Of a stretch of DNA of 64,000 bases, positions 1 to 10,188 are shown one piece after another. Origin of the DNA: Fidelibacterota bacterium (GTDB lineage Bacteria > Fidelibacterota > Marinisomatia > Marinisomatales > TCS55); NCBI GenBank assembly GCA_016845785.1, contig JAERSH010000048.1, forward strand, positions 31,662 to 95,661, in the 5' to 3' direction. Made by a program: the position numbers and the translations under genes. Position 1 is the stretch's first letter. Every line of letters starts with the position of its first letter. The notes under the pieces are model-generated. The model saw nothing but the letters and a program-made list of their open reading frames with translations, did not search any database and had not been told where the DNA came from.

Positions 1-2
1 TG

Positions 3-1148
3 ATTTGGATGTCTGTGCCCTTGGCCATTTTGGGTGTCCTCACATTTACGGTGCCCGATTTTGATTATGGCGGCAAATTGGCCTACGCCTATATTACTTA
101 TATCTTGCTCATGACACTTTACTCCGCCATCAATATTCCTTATTCATCATTGCTGGGCATAATTTCACCAAATCGATCCGAGCGAACCAGTGTGTCCCAA
201 TTCAAGTATATCGGTGCGTATGTAGGCGGACTCATTATTTCTGCTGCACTTCTACCCATGACAGTCTATTTGGGTGCCGGTGATGAATCCAAAGGATGGC
301 AAATCAGTATGATCATCGTGGGATTGATGGCCATTGGATTATTTTTTCTCACATTTATATCCACCAATGAACGGGTACAGCCCATTGTAAAGGAAAGAAC
401 ATCCATCAAAAGAGATGTGAAAGATCTGTTTCGTAACCGAGAATGGTTCATTCTATTGCTGGCCACACTTTTTCTTTATTTAGTGACGTCCACCAGTATG
501 GTGATTTCCACATATTATTTTAAATATTATGTCGGTGAACATCAGATTAACTTTCCCGGTGTAGAAGGATCTTATGGATATGCAGAACTCACATCCTTAT
601 TCAACTCCCTCTCCATGATTTTTAGTATTTTGGGCGTTGTATGTGTGAAGTGGTTCGTGGATCGATATGGTAAAATAAAAACCTTTATCCTTTCCTTGAG
701 TTTTGGGGCGGGAACCATGCTGCCCTATTATTTTCTCACGCCAGAAAGTTTATGGCTCATCATGGTTATGAAGATCATCAGTTCATTTGCGCTGGGACCG
801 ATTTCAGTCATCCTCTGGGCCATGTATGCGGATACGGCAGATTATAGCGAATGGAAAACAAAACGTCGTGCTACGGGATTGGTATTTTCTGCATCAACTA
901 TGTCTCAAAAAATTGCTTGGGCATTGGGCACAGCTATTTCCGGATGGCTCTTGACCGCCATTGGATTTGAGCCCAATGTGGATCAATCGGAACAGGTAAT
1001 TACGGGAATTAAGGCATTAATGAGCACGATTCCTGCTACTGCCGGCGTCTTATCAATAATCATGATTTTATTTTATAAACTGGATCGTAAAAAAATGAAT
1101 AAAATTGAAGAAGAATTACAATTAAGAAGAGGTGTTATCGATGCGTAA
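3..1148 (+). CDS. GPH-family (MelB-like) sugar:cation symporter, 5' partial
   Basis: The reading frame is open to the left edge of the window, so the N-terminus is missing; 379 to 381 residues are visible against roughly 450 to 500 for a full glycoside-pentoside-hexuronide symporter. About ten hydrophobic helices are visible, with a charged central loop near residues 120-140. The segment around '[19 protein letters not shown]' is typical of this MFS subfamily. Inner-membrane, cation-coupled uptake of a mono- or disaccharide is the expected role. It overlaps the GH130 phosphorylase by 8 bases, so the likely cargo is a mannoside such as Man-GlcNAc released outside the cytoplasm; the substrate is inferred from context only. 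Confidence 0.85.
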   Translation: MWMSVPLAILGVLTFTVPDFDYGGKLAYAYITYILLMTLYSAINIPYSSLLGIISPNRSERTSVSQFKYIGAYVGGLIISAALLPMTVYLGAGDESKGWQISMIIVGLMAIGLFFLTFISTNERVQPIVKERTSIKRDVKDLFRNREWFILLLATLFLYLVTSTSMVISTYYFKYYVGEHQINFPGVEGSYGYAELTSLFNSLSMIFSILGVVCVKWFVDRYGKIKTFILSLSFGAGTMLPYYFLTPESLWLIMVMKIISSFALGPISVILWAMYADTADYSEWKTKRRATGLVFSASTMSQKIAWALGTAISGWLLTAIGFEPNVDQSEQVITGIKALMSTIPATAGVLSIIMILFYKLDRKKMNKIEEELQLRRGVIDA

Positions 1149-2109
1149 AATAAATATCCCATGGGAAGATCGTCCTGAAGGAAACAATGATATTGTATGG
1201 CGTTATTCCAAAAACCCAGTGATTGGCCGCTATCATACGTCCGGTTCAAACAGTATTTTTAATAGTGCAGTGGTACCATTCGAGGATGGGTTCGCCGGTG
1301 TGTTTCGTTGTGACAATAAGTCCATCCAAATGGACATCCATGCCGGTTTCAGTAAAGATGGAATCAATTGGAATATCAACGATGATCCTATTGAAATGGT
1401 GGCGGGGAATACAGATTTGATCCATTCTGAATATAAGTATGATCCGCGCGTCGTTTTCATCGAAGATCGTTATTGGATTACCTGGTGCAACGGATACCAT
1501 GGGCCCACTATTGGTATTGCATATACTTTTGATTTCAAAACATTCCACCAATGTGAAAATGCCTTTCTTGCATTTAATCGTAATGGCGTTCTATTTCCGG
1601 AAAAGATTGATGGGAAATATGTCATGCTTAGTCGCCCTAGTGGTCCGGGGCATAATAATTTTGGTGATATTTTTCTCAGCTATAGTCCGGATATGAAATT
1701 TTGGGGCGAACATCGAATTGTGATGAAAGTAGCCCATTGGAATGATTCCGGTTGGCAGACGGCCAAAATTGGTGCCGGTACAGTGCCAATTAAAACAGAC
1801 GAAGGTTGGCTCATGTTTTATCATGGTGTGATAGAAACATGTAATGGATTTCGATATGCAATGGGTGCGGCTTTGTTGGATACTCAATCTCCGGAAAAGG
1901 TGTTGTATCGATCAAAGCCTTATTTACTCAGTCCCGCAGCCGACTACGAATTGATGGGTGACGTACCAAACGTTGTATTCCCTGTGGCCTCACTTCATGA
2001 TGATGAGGGCAAGGTAGCCATATACTATGGTGCTGCCGATACAGTAACCGCATTGGCATTTTGCCGAATCAATGAGGTCATCTCTTTTTTAAAAGAAAAC
2101 TCTTTGTAA
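1141..2109 (+). CDS. GH130 beta-mannoside phosphorylase/hydrolase
   Basis: The 322-residue protein has no signal peptide and shows the five-bladed propeller pattern of GH130: an N-terminal 'NPVIGR' block, '[17 protein letters not shown]', and the conserved Asp-Pro-Arg at D101-R103. GH130 enzymes phosphorolyse beta-1,4-mannosides such as Man-GlcNAc, Man-glucose or mannobiose to mannose 1-phosphate in the cytoplasm. An ATG at 1141 is preferred to the GTG at 1132 because an AGAGG lies at suitable spacing. Translational overlap with the sugar symporter suggests the two form an uptake-and-phosphorolysis unit for the N-glycan core disaccharide. The subfamily cannot be fixed by eye. Confidence 0.85.
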   Translation: MRKINIPWEDRPEGNNDIVWRYSKNPVIGRYHTSGSNSIFNSAVVPFEDGFAGVFRCDNKSIQMDIHAGFSKDGINWNINDDPIEMVAGNTDLIHSEYKYDPRVVFIEDRYWITWCNGYHGPTIGIAYTFDFKTFHQCENAFLAFNRNGVLFPEKIDGKYVMLSRPSGPGHNNFGDIFLSYSPDMKFWGEHRIVMKVAHWNDSGWQTAKIGAGTVPIKTDEGWLMFYHGVIETCNGFRYAMGAALLDTQSPEKVLYRSKPYLLSPAADYELMGDVPNVVFPVASLHDDEGKVAIYYGAADTVTALAFCRINEVISFLKENSL

Positions 2110-2124
2110 CCAAAATAGAAACTC

Positions 2125-4401
2125 ATGAAAAAAATCAACCTATTCATATCTTTAATTCTAATCATTATTGGATGTTCAGATTCAAATTCATCCAATAACA
2201 AATATGTAGATCCATTTATAGGTACGGGTGGACATGGACATACTTATCCTGGCGCCACAGTGCCATTTGGTATGGTCCAGCTTAGTCCTGACAACGGTAC
2301 CCAAGGCTGGGACTGGTGCTCCGGTTACCATATTTCTGATAGCGTTATTGTGGGATTCAGCCATACCCATCTCAGCGGTACAGGGATTGGTGACCTTTAT
2401 GATATTTCCGTGATGCCCCATGTGGGAGATGCAGATTTGACCCAAATTGTTGGGGATTATAAGGAGTTGAATTACAGTTCTACTTTTTCCCACGATAATG
2501 AATCGGCAGAACCAGGATATTATTCTGTAGAATTAGATAGTGGAAATATTCATGTGGAACTCACTGCAACAGAACGAACCGGATTCCACCGCTATACATT
2601 TGATGAAGAGGGGAATACCCAAATTGTTTTGGATTTAGGATATGCACAGAATTGGGATCGGACTGTAGATACACAATTGAATATTGAAAGCAAAACCCTC
2701 CTCACAGGATATCGTTTTTCCAAAGGGTGGGCGAGAGATCAAAGGGTGTACTTTGCCATTGAATTTTCTACACCCTTCTCCGATGAAATGGCCATTAAAG
2801 ATGAAATCTTAGTCACAGATGGAAAAGGAAAGAAAAATCCCGTAAAGCGTTCCAAAGCGAAATTTAATTTTAACCTATCAGAAAAAAATGAATTGCTGGT
2901 GAAAGTAGGTATTTCATCTGCCAGTATTGATGGCGCACTAAAGAGCATTGCAGTTGAAAACCCGGATTGGGATTTTGAAAAAATAAAAATGAATGCATCA
3001 GAAAAGTGGCAACAGCAATTAAATAAAATTGATGTGGTTTCAGAACAGGATGAAATAAAGCAAATTTTTTATACGGCCCTCTATCATGTGAATTTAGCCC
3101 CGACTATTTTTTCTGATTTGAATGGCCAATATAAAGGCCCGGATGGAAATATCCATACTGTAAGAGATCGAACGCAATACACCATATTCTCCCTATGGGA
3201 TACCTTTAGAGCCTATCATCCACTGGTGACAATAACCCATGATGATATGACAGCAGATTTGATTAATTCCATGTTGGCACATTTTGATAAATACGGCCTC
3301 CTTCCAGTTTGGGAATTGGCCGGGAATGAGACCAATACCATGACGGGGTATCATGCTATTCCTGTCATTGCCGATGCCATTGCCAAAGGGATGAAGGGGT
3401 TTGATTACGAACGTGCCTATGTTGCCATGAAAGCCAGCGGGATGCAGGATATCCGCGACGTGGATGCCTATAGAGAACATGGGTTTATCCCGACAAATCT
3501 TGGTCGAAATAATGGAAATAAATCCGTCACCAATACGCTGGAATACTCATACGATGATTGGTGCATTGCCCAAGTAGCGCTAACCCTCGGAAAAATAGAA
3601 GATTTTCATTATTTCATGGATCGCGCCAATTCGTATGCAGAACTATTTGACAAAAAAACTGGATTCATGAGAGGGAAAAATATAGATGGTTCCTGGCGTT
3701 CGCCTTTTGATCCATTTTATGTGAATCATTTTGATTCCGATTATACTGAGGGCAATGCCTGGCAGTATATTTGGTTTGCGCCCCACGATCCCCAGGGATT
3801 GATTAACCTATTCGGCTCCAAAGAAGCCTTTATCGCCAAACTGGATACGCTCTTTACAGTGGATTCAAAATTGATTGGTGAGCATGTGTCTACCGATGTT
3901 TCCGGTTTGATTGGCCAATATGCCCATGGGAATGAGCCTAGTCATCATATTGCCTATTTATACAACTATGCCGGCGAGCCATGGAAAACCCAAAGGATGG
4001 TTCGCAAAATCCTAGCAGAGCAATACCGCGCCGCGCCTGATGGTCTGAGTGGAAACGAGGATTGTGGCCAAATGTCCGCCTGGTATGTCATTAGTGCAAT
4101 GGGTTTTTATCCAGTAAATCCCGCAAACGGAATTTATGTGATAGGTAGTCCATTATTTAAAGATATGACTGTCAATGTTGGGGGTGGTAAGCAGTTCCGA
4201 ATCATAGCTGAAAATAATAGTGACGGTAATATTTATATTCAGTCTGCTGAATTAAATGGGAAGCCGCTTTCTCAATCCTATATTCACCATTCGGATGTGA
4301 AGGCAGGTGGTGAACTCAGCTTTGTCATGGGGCCTGAGCCCAATAAAGATTTGTGGAATTCCCCGAAAAGTTTTCCGCCATCCATGTCCAAAATCAAATA
4401 A
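2125..4401 (+). CDS. GH92 exo-alpha-mannosidase lipoprotein
   Basis: A 758-residue protein with a short lipoprotein signal (Cys17 after LIIIG). It carries the full GH92 layout: an N-terminal beta-sandwich starting 'YVDPFIGTGGHGHTYPGAT' and an alpha/alpha barrel with the blocks 'WELAGNETNTMTGYH', 'YTEGNAWQYIW' and 'GNEDCGQMSAWYV'. GH92 enzymes are Ca2+-dependent, inverting alpha-mannosidases acting on N-glycan or yeast mannan linkages. Length is normal for the family (about 750) and there is no extra C-terminal module, unlike the second GH92 at 47517-50483. It lies 15 bases after GH130, which fits a mannose-processing start to the operon. Linkage specificity (1,2/1,3/1,4/1,6) is not determined. 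Confidence 0.95.
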   Translation: MKKINLFISLILIIIGCSDSNSSNNKYVDPFIGTGGHGHTYPGATVPFGMVQLSPDNGTQGWDWCSGYHISDSVIVGFSHTHLSGTGIGDLYDISVMPHVGDADLTQIVGDYKELNYSSTFSHDNESAEPGYYSVELDSGNIHVELTATERTGFHRYTFDEEGNTQIVLDLGYAQNWDRTVDTQLNIESKTLLTGYRFSKGWARDQRVYFAIEFSTPFSDEMAIKDEILVTDGKGKKNPVKRSKAKFNFNLSEKNELLVKVGISSASIDGALKSIAVENPDWDFEKIKMNASEKWQQQLNKIDVVSEQDEIKQIFYTALYHVNLAPTIFSDLNGQYKGPDGNIHTVRDRTQYTIFSLWDTFRAYHPLVTITHDDMTADLINSMLAHFDKYGLLPVWELAGNETNTMTGYHAIPVIADAIAKGMKGFDYERAYVAMKASGMQDIRDVDAYREHGFIPTNLGRNNGNKSVTNTLEYSYDDWCIAQVALTLGKIEDFHYFMDRANSYAELFDKKTGFMRGKNIDGSWRSPFDPFYVNHFDSDYTEGNAWQYIWFAPHDPQGLINLFGSKEAFIAKLDTLFTVDSKLIGEHVSTDVSGLIGQYAHGNEPSHHIAYLYNYAGEPWKTQRMVRKILAEQYRAAPDGLSGNEDCGQMSAWYVISAMGFYPVNPANGIYVIGSPLFKDMTVNVGGGKQFRIIAENNSDGNIYIQSAELNGKPLSQSYIHHSDVKAGGELSFVMGPEPNKDLWNSPKSFPPSMSKIK

Positions 4402-4412
4402 ATAAAAAGTAA

Positions 4413-5966
4413 ATGCATTCATCATCCATCTTGAAAAAACTAACACTTCTCTCAACAGTGACAGTATTCTTAGGTTGGGTGACTTCCTGTACTGAATCGA
4501 GGGTAGAGCACCCAAATATTATCTACATCCTCGCCGATGATATGGGTTATGGGGATGTGAGCGCATTAAATGAAAATTCAAAGATACACACAAAATACAT
4601 TGATCAGTTGGCGACTGAAGGGATTTCTTTCACAGATGCCCACAGCGGATCATCCGTCTGCACCCCCACGCGTTATGGGATTTTAACCGGGCGTTATGCT
4701 TGGCGGTCCCGATTGAAAAAAGGCGTTACATGGAGTTACGACTCGCCTGTAATTGATAAAAATAGAATGACAGTGGCCGATGTGTTAAATGATAATGGAT
4801 ACCATACTGCAGCCATTGGTAAATGGCATTTGGGGTTGGATTGGGACAAGCGTGAAGATGGAGCGGTTAACCTTTTAGGCCCCATCCAAAATGGACCGAA
4901 GGCGTTGGGGTTTGATTATTTCTACGGTATTGCCGCTTCACTGGATATTCCACCATATATTTATATTGAAAATGATAGAACAACTGCATCCCAAATAGAT
5001 ACAGTTGAAAAGAACGAGGGTATGGGATTTTGGCGTCGAGGCCCTATTGGAAATGATTTTGAATTTGAAGATGTGCTTCCCCGACTGACACAAAAAGCAG
5101 TCTCCTATATTTATAAGCAGTCAAAAAGTGAAAAACCCTTTTTCCTTTATTTTCCACTTCCCGCACCACATACACCCATTTTGCCAACCGAAAAATTTCA
5201 AGGCAAAAGCGGCACCAATCCCTACGGCGATTTTGTCCTCATGGTGGACGATGTGGTGGGGCAAATCATGACAGCGATTGATGAAAATGGCATTACTGAT
5301 AATACACTGATCATCTTCACCAGTGACAATGGATGTTCACCCATGGCCAATTTTAAAGAATTGGCCGAAATGGGGCATAACCCCAGTTATGTCTTCCGCG
5401 GTCATAAAGCGGACATATTTGAAGGAGGGCACCGGATTCCATTCATCGCCCGCTGGCCGAATAAAATTCAACCTAATCAACAATCCAATGAATCTATTAG
5501 TCTCACCGATTTGATGGCTACTTGTGCCGCCATAGTGAAACAAGATCTTGCAGAAAATACCGGTGAGGACAGTTACAATATTTTAACCGCTTTAAGGGGC
5601 AATAATAAAAACCCAATTAGGGAGGCGGTTGTGCACCATTCAGACCATGGCGATTTTGCCATACGCCAAGGGAAATGGAAATTGAACTTTTGTCCCGGCT
5701 CCGGTGGATGGAGTTACCCAACGCCAACAGTAGCCATGGCGTTAGATATTCCACCCGTTCAACTCTATGATTTGGATAACGATCCTGGCGAAAAAAAGAA
5801 TGTAGCCAGTGCATATCCTGACGAGGTAAAATCATTAACAGCATTAATGACAAAATATGTTGAAGAGGGTAGAAGTACACCGGGAAGCTCCCAAGAGAAT
5901 GGAGGTGAAATAACATTTCTCCCGGATGGATTTCACGACTATATGAAAAAAATATCAAATAAGTAA
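4413..5966 (+). CDS. Type I sulfatase (arylsulfatase-like), lipoprotein
   Basis: 517 residues of the S1 formylglycine sulfatase family. A signal peptide ends near Cys26. The metal-binding 'ADDMGYGD' lies at about residues 41-48 and the maturation motif C83-T-P-T-R is in 'SSVCTPTRYGILTGR', so Cys83 should be converted to formylglycine. 'GKWHLG' and 'TSDNGCSP' complete the active-site blocks. The enzyme would remove sulfate esters from glycans in the periplasm or at the cell surface. It is followed 3 bases later by a second sulfatase of different subtype. The exact position of sulfate removed cannot be read from the sequence. Confidence 0.93.
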   Translation: MHSSSILKKLTLLSTVTVFLGWVTSCTESRVEHPNIIYILADDMGYGDVSALNENSKIHTKYIDQLATEGISFTDAHSGSSVCTPTRYGILTGRYAWRSRLKKGVTWSYDSPVIDKNRMTVADVLNDNGYHTAAIGKWHLGLDWDKREDGAVNLLGPIQNGPKALGFDYFYGIAASLDIPPYIYIENDRTTASQIDTVEKNEGMGFWRRGPIGNDFEFEDVLPRLTQKAVSYIYKQSKSEKPFFLYFPLPAPHTPILPTEKFQGKSGTNPYGDFVLMVDDVVGQIMTAIDENGITDNTLIIFTSDNGCSPMANFKELAEMGHNPSYVFRGHKADIFEGGHRIPFIARWPNKIQPNQQSNESISLTDLMATCAAIVKQDLAENTGEDSYNILTALRGNNKNPIREAVVHHSDHGDFAIRQGKWKLNFCPGSGGWSYPTPTVAMALDIPPVQLYDLDNDPGEKKNVASAYPDEVKSLTALMTKYVEEGRSTPGSSQENGGEITFLPDGFHDYMKKISNK

Positions 5967-5969
5967 ACA

Positions 5970-7907
5970 ATGAAAAAATACCTACATCTAATTCTCATAA
6001 TTGGCATCATGATGATGGCATCCTGCCAAAAAGAAACTCCGCCTAATATTGTACTTATTTTTACGGATGATCAAGGATATGCAGATGTAGGTGTTTATGG
6101 TGCGGTCGGATATGAAACACCACACTTAGATCAGATGGCAGCGGAAGGTATGCGCTTTACAGATTTTCATGTATCTCAAGCTGTGTGCAGCGCATCCCGC
6201 GCGGCCCTACTCACCGGATCCTATTCCGAGCGCGTGTCTGTTCAGGGGGCATATAATCACACGGCCCGAGTGGGACTTAATCCAGATGAGGAAACTATCG
6301 CCGATGTCCTGAAAGCAAAAGGCTATGCCACAGGCATTTTTGGTAAATGGCATTTGGGCCACCATGAAAAATTTCTCCCACTGCAGCAAGGCTTTGATGA
6401 ATATCTTGGTTTACCCTATTCCAATGATATGTGGCCCGTTCATTATGATGGCACCTCCTTAATTAATGAAAAACATCGAAAGAGCTTTTATCCTGTATTG
6501 CCTCTCATTGAAAATAATGAAAAGGTGGATGAAATCCGCACGTTGGCGGATCAAGACAAGCTTACCACCCTTTTTACAGAACGAGCCGTGTCATTCATTA
6601 AGAAAAATAAGGACCGTCCATTTTTTCTTTATGTTCCCCATCCTATGCCTCATGTCCCCTTGGGTGTATCTGACAAGTATAAGGGTAAAAGTGAACAAGG
6701 TATGTATGGTGATGTCATGATGGAAATTGATTGGTCTGTGGGTGAAATTTTGAAAGCGCTTAAGGCCAATGGGCTCGATGAAAATACATTGGTCATTTTC
6801 ACCAGTGATAATGGTCCATGGATGAATTATGGAAATCATGCCGGTTCTGCTTTACCACTCCGAGAAGGGAAAGGCGCCATGTGGGAAGGGGGTGCCCGTG
6901 TGCCCGCCATCATGCGGTGGCCCGGTAAAATTCCTGCAGGTACAGTTTCTGATCAACTGGCGGCCACCATCGATATTTTGCCAACAATTGTGGACATAAC
7001 TGGCGCGAATCTCCCCAAGAAAAAAATTGATGGATTAAGTTTTAAATCTCATTTATTTGGTGAATCCGATCAATCACCTCGAAATGAATACAATTATTAT
7101 TATGCCGGTGAATTGGTAGCCGTGCGACAAGGCAAATGGAAATTAACTTTTCCACATGAGTATCGCTCTTACCTTGGGGTGGAACCTGGGAATGATGGAT
7201 TCCCAGGACCTTACGCAAAGGGTAAAGCAGGTATTGAATTGTACAACTTGGAAAATGATGTGAGCGAATCAATGGATGTTTCTGATCAACATCCAGAAAT
7301 TGTTGAGCAATTAAAAGCATTGGGTCAAAAAACACGAGAAGAATTGGGCGATAGACTGACCCAAACTAAAGGGAAGGAAGTACGTCCTCCCGGTCGATTA
7401 GATCCTGAACGATTACCAGAAGAAAGAAATATCCATCATAAAGGGGTCGGAAAAAATATTACGATCAAAAATAGTTATAGCGCTCGCTATACTGGGGGAG
7501 GCGATGGTGGCATGGTGGATGGCAAACGTGGCTCTCTCAATTTTAGAGATGAACTATGGCAAGGATATCAAGCAGTAGATTTTGAGGCAGTGGTTGATTT
7601 GGGTGGATTAACAAACATACATGAAGTGAGTGTGAGTTTTCTGCAAAATCAAAGTTCGTGGATATTCTATCCTAAAAAAATCGCCATTGAGATTTCTCAA
7701 AATGGTGAAGATTATAAACCAATTAAATCATTTGAAATGGAAACAGAGATATCATTGGCTCACGAGATTAAGGATTTAACCACTTCTCATTCCGCCATGG
7801 TTCGATTTATAAAAGTTACAGCAGAAAACGTTTCTGTCTGTCCCGAATGGCATCCGGGTGCAGGAGGCAAGGCGTGGTTGTTTGTAGATGAAATTGTAAT
7901 TAAATGA
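5970..7907 (+). CDS. Type I sulfatase with C-terminal discoidin-like module
   Basis: 645 residues; lipoprotein signal with Cys19. The sulfatase domain spans about residues 24-470, with 'FTDDQGYADVG', the maturation motif C73-S-A-S-R (the C-x-A-S-R variant), 'GKWHLGHH' and 'TSDNGPW'. Residues about 485-645 form an extra beta-rich module ending in 'CPEWHPGAGGKAWLFVDEI'. The same module ends the GH20 protein just downstream and the GH92 at 47517-50483, so it is likely a carbohydrate-binding (F5/8 type C, CBM32-like) or surface-assembly domain. Role: desulfation of an exposed glycan, probably guided to substrate by the module. Confidence 0.92.
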   Translation: MKKYLHLILIIGIMMMASCQKETPPNIVLIFTDDQGYADVGVYGAVGYETPHLDQMAAEGMRFTDFHVSQAVCSASRAALLTGSYSERVSVQGAYNHTARVGLNPDEETIADVLKAKGYATGIFGKWHLGHHEKFLPLQQGFDEYLGLPYSNDMWPVHYDGTSLINEKHRKSFYPVLPLIENNEKVDEIRTLADQDKLTTLFTERAVSFIKKNKDRPFFLYVPHPMPHVPLGVSDKYKGKSEQGMYGDVMMEIDWSVGEILKALKANGLDENTLVIFTSDNGPWMNYGNHAGSALPLREGKGAMWEGGARVPAIMRWPGKIPAGTVSDQLAATIDILPTIVDITGANLPKKKIDGLSFKSHLFGESDQSPRNEYNYYYAGELVAVRQGKWKLTFPHEYRSYLGVEPGNDGFPGPYAKGKAGIELYNLENDVSESMDVSDQHPEIVEQLKALGQKTREELGDRLTQTKGKEVRPPGRLDPERLPEERNIHHKGVGKNITIKNSYSARYTGGGDGGMVDGKRGSLNFRDELWQGYQAVDFEAVVDLGGLTNIHEVSVSFLQNQSSWIFYPKKIAIEISQNGEDYKPIKSFEMETEISLAHEIKDLTTSHSAMVRFIKVTAENVSVCPEWHPGAGGKAWLFVDEIVIK

Positions 7908-7916
7908 CAGGAAAAA

Positions 7917-10175
7917 ATGTTTAAGAAATTAATATTCAGTATTTTTCTATTTAGCACCAATGGATTTAGTGGTGTAAAAGGAAACGAAGTTTCCATTATT
8001 CCCAAGCCCAATCAATTAGAATTGAAGTCGGGACACTTCAAGTTGAACGCAAACACTAAAATTCTTGTCCCTAGTCAAAAAGATGTGAAAGAATTGGGAC
8101 ATTTACTGGCGGATTACTTATCCCCCGCAACAGAATTTAATCTGAATGTAATTACTGAAAATAAGGATATTCAACCGAATACAATCCGTCTATCCATTAT
8201 TTCCAATCCGGATACATTGGGGAAAGAAGGATATATTTTACATGTCACTAAAAAGTCGATTCAATTAAAAGCAAACCATGCCACGGGGCTGTTTAGAGGG
8301 ATTCAAACCATTCGACAATTGTTGCCTGCCGAGGTTGAAAATCCATCCACTAAAAATAAAAAATGGCGAATACCATCTGTTGAAATTGTAGATAAACCCC
8401 GCTTCCCTTGGCGAGGCATGCTGCTGGATTGTGGTCGTCATTTCATGGAAAAAGACTTCATCAAGCGATATATCGATTTGTTAGCATACCATAAAATGAA
8501 TACCCTCCATTGGCATTTAACTGAAGATCAAGGTTGGCGGATTGAAATTAAAAAATATCCAAAATTGACTGAAATTGGGGCATGGCGAACCCAGCCGGAT
8601 GGTTCAAAGTATGGTGGATTTTACACACAAGAAGATGTAAAAGAAATTGTGGCCTATGCTCAATCCCGTCATATTAATGTCATTCCGGAAATTGAACTCC
8701 CCGGACATTCCGTTGCCGCATTGGCGGCCTATCCTGAATATTCATGCACGGGAGGGCCATTTGAAGTGACGTCTCTTTGGGGCGTCCATAAGGATGTATA
8801 TTGTGCCGGCAACGATAACACCTTTTCATTTTTAGAAGATGTCCTCACAGAAGTTATTGATCTATTCCCGGGAAAGTATATTCATATTGGTGGGGATGAG
8901 TGTCCCAAGGATCGATGGAAGGAATGTGAAAAATGTCAGGCTCGAATCGAGGCCGAAGGCTTAACGGATGAACATGAGCTCCAAAGTTATTTTATTAAAC
9001 GTGTAGAAAAATTTTTGAATGCCAAAGGACGTCAAATCATCGGGTGGGATGAAATCTTAGAAGGCGGATTGGCTCCGGGTGCTACGGTTCAATCCTGGCG
9101 GGGTATGGAAGGAGGCATTGAAGCAGCGAAACTTGGGCACGATGTCATTATGTCACCAACGTCGCATGCATACTTTGATTATGATGTTTCCACCACGGAT
9201 CTGCGGCAAGTATATACCTTTGATCCAATTCCAAAGGAACTTACGCCTGAAGAAGCCAAGCATGTATTGGGTGGTGAATGCAATATGTGGACCGAACGTG
9301 CACCTCAAGAATTGGTGGATAGCAAAATGTTTCCCCGATTGTTGGCAATGACAGAGGTGTTGTGGTCGAATCCGGATGGGCGTGATTATGAAGAATTTTA
9401 TGATCGCGTTGAAGTGCATTTTGATCGGTTGGATTATTTGGGAGTGACCTATGGTTCAGTATCCCGTCCTATATTTATTCGGCCAAACTATGATGCTGAG
9501 TCCAATAAAATAATGGTAAATATTGAAGCAGGTGAACGGGGATTAAGTGTACGATATACGACTGATGGTTCGGAACCGGAAAGCCGTTCCAAAAAATTTA
9601 AAAAACCAATTGATGTAAAAAAGACAACTTCAATTAAAGCGGCAGCCTTTAAAAATGGTAGAAAGTATGGCGAAACTGCAATTCAAAATATAGATCATCA
9701 CTTGGGAATTGGTCGACCTATTTCTCGCACAAATTCCTATGCTTCAAAATACGCTGCAAGAGGTGAATTCGCTCCGGTAGATGGTATCCGTGGCTCTATA
9801 AGTTTTAGAGATGGGGCCTGGCAGGGATATCAATATGTTGATTTCAATGGAACCATTGACTTGGGCAGTGAAAAAGAATTACAATCAATTGAGGCACGGT
9901 TTCTCCAAGATAACAATTCATGGATATTTATGCCCCAATCGGTGGCATTTTCACTCTCTACAGATGGGCAATATTTTGAAACAATCCATATTGATCAAAA
10001 TGACGTGTCCCCAAAAACAACTGAAGCTGTACTAAAAGATTTTAAAACGACAATGAATGGTCGACGAGCAAGATATGTAAAAGTTCATGCGAAGAATCGC
10101 GGTGTATGCCCCGATTGGCATCCTGGTGCCGGTGGAAAATCCTGGATATTTTTAGACGAAATAACAATTAATTAA
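7917..10175 (+). CDS. GH20 beta-N-acetylhexosaminidase with two C-terminal accessory modules
   Basis: 752 residues with an N-terminal signal sequence. Residues about 27-150 are the GH20 N-terminal domain and about 160-505 the TIM barrel, with the catalytic pair D327-E328 in 'HIGGDEC' and the substrate-binding 'HWHLTEDQGWRIEI'. Residues about 520-595 resemble the chitobiase C-terminal/Fn3-associated domain ('RYTTDGSEP'), and about 598-752 match the discoidin-like module seen in the preceding sulfatase ('CPDWHPGAGGKSW'). The enzyme removes terminal beta-GlcNAc or GalNAc, working after sialic acid, fucose and sulfate have been cleared. It starts 9 bases after the sulfatase, consistent with one transcript. 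Confidence 0.95.
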   Translation: MFKKLIFSIFLFSTNGFSGVKGNEVSIIPKPNQLELKSGHFKLNANTKILVPSQKDVKELGHLLADYLSPATEFNLNVITENKDIQPNTIRLSIISNPDTLGKEGYILHVTKKSIQLKANHATGLFRGIQTIRQLLPAEVENPSTKNKKWRIPSVEIVDKPRFPWRGMLLDCGRHFMEKDFIKRYIDLLAYHKMNTLHWHLTEDQGWRIEIKKYPKLTEIGAWRTQPDGSKYGGFYTQEDVKEIVAYAQSRHINVIPEIELPGHSVAALAAYPEYSCTGGPFEVTSLWGVHKDVYCAGNDNTFSFLEDVLTEVIDLFPGKYIHIGGDECPKDRWKECEKCQARIEAEGLTDEHELQSYFIKRVEKFLNAKGRQIIGWDEILEGGLAPGATVQSWRGMEGGIEAAKLGHDVIMSPTSHAYFDYDVSTTDLRQVYTFDPIPKELTPEEAKHVLGGECNMWTERAPQELVDSKMFPRLLAMTEVLWSNPDGRDYEEFYDRVEVHFDRLDYLGVTYGSVSRPIFIRPNYDAESNKIMVNIEAGERGLSVRYTTDGSEPESRSKKFKKPIDVKKTTSIKAAAFKNGRKYGETAIQNIDHHLGIGRPISRTNSYASKYAARGEFAPVDGIRGSISFRDGAWQGYQYVDFNGTIDLGSEKELQSIEARFLQDNNSWIFMPQSVAFSLSTDGQYFETIHIDQNDVSPKTTEAVLKDFKTTMNGRRARYVKVHAKNRGVCPDWHPGAGGKSWIFLDEITIN

Positions 10176-10188
10176 GAGAAAGAGAACC

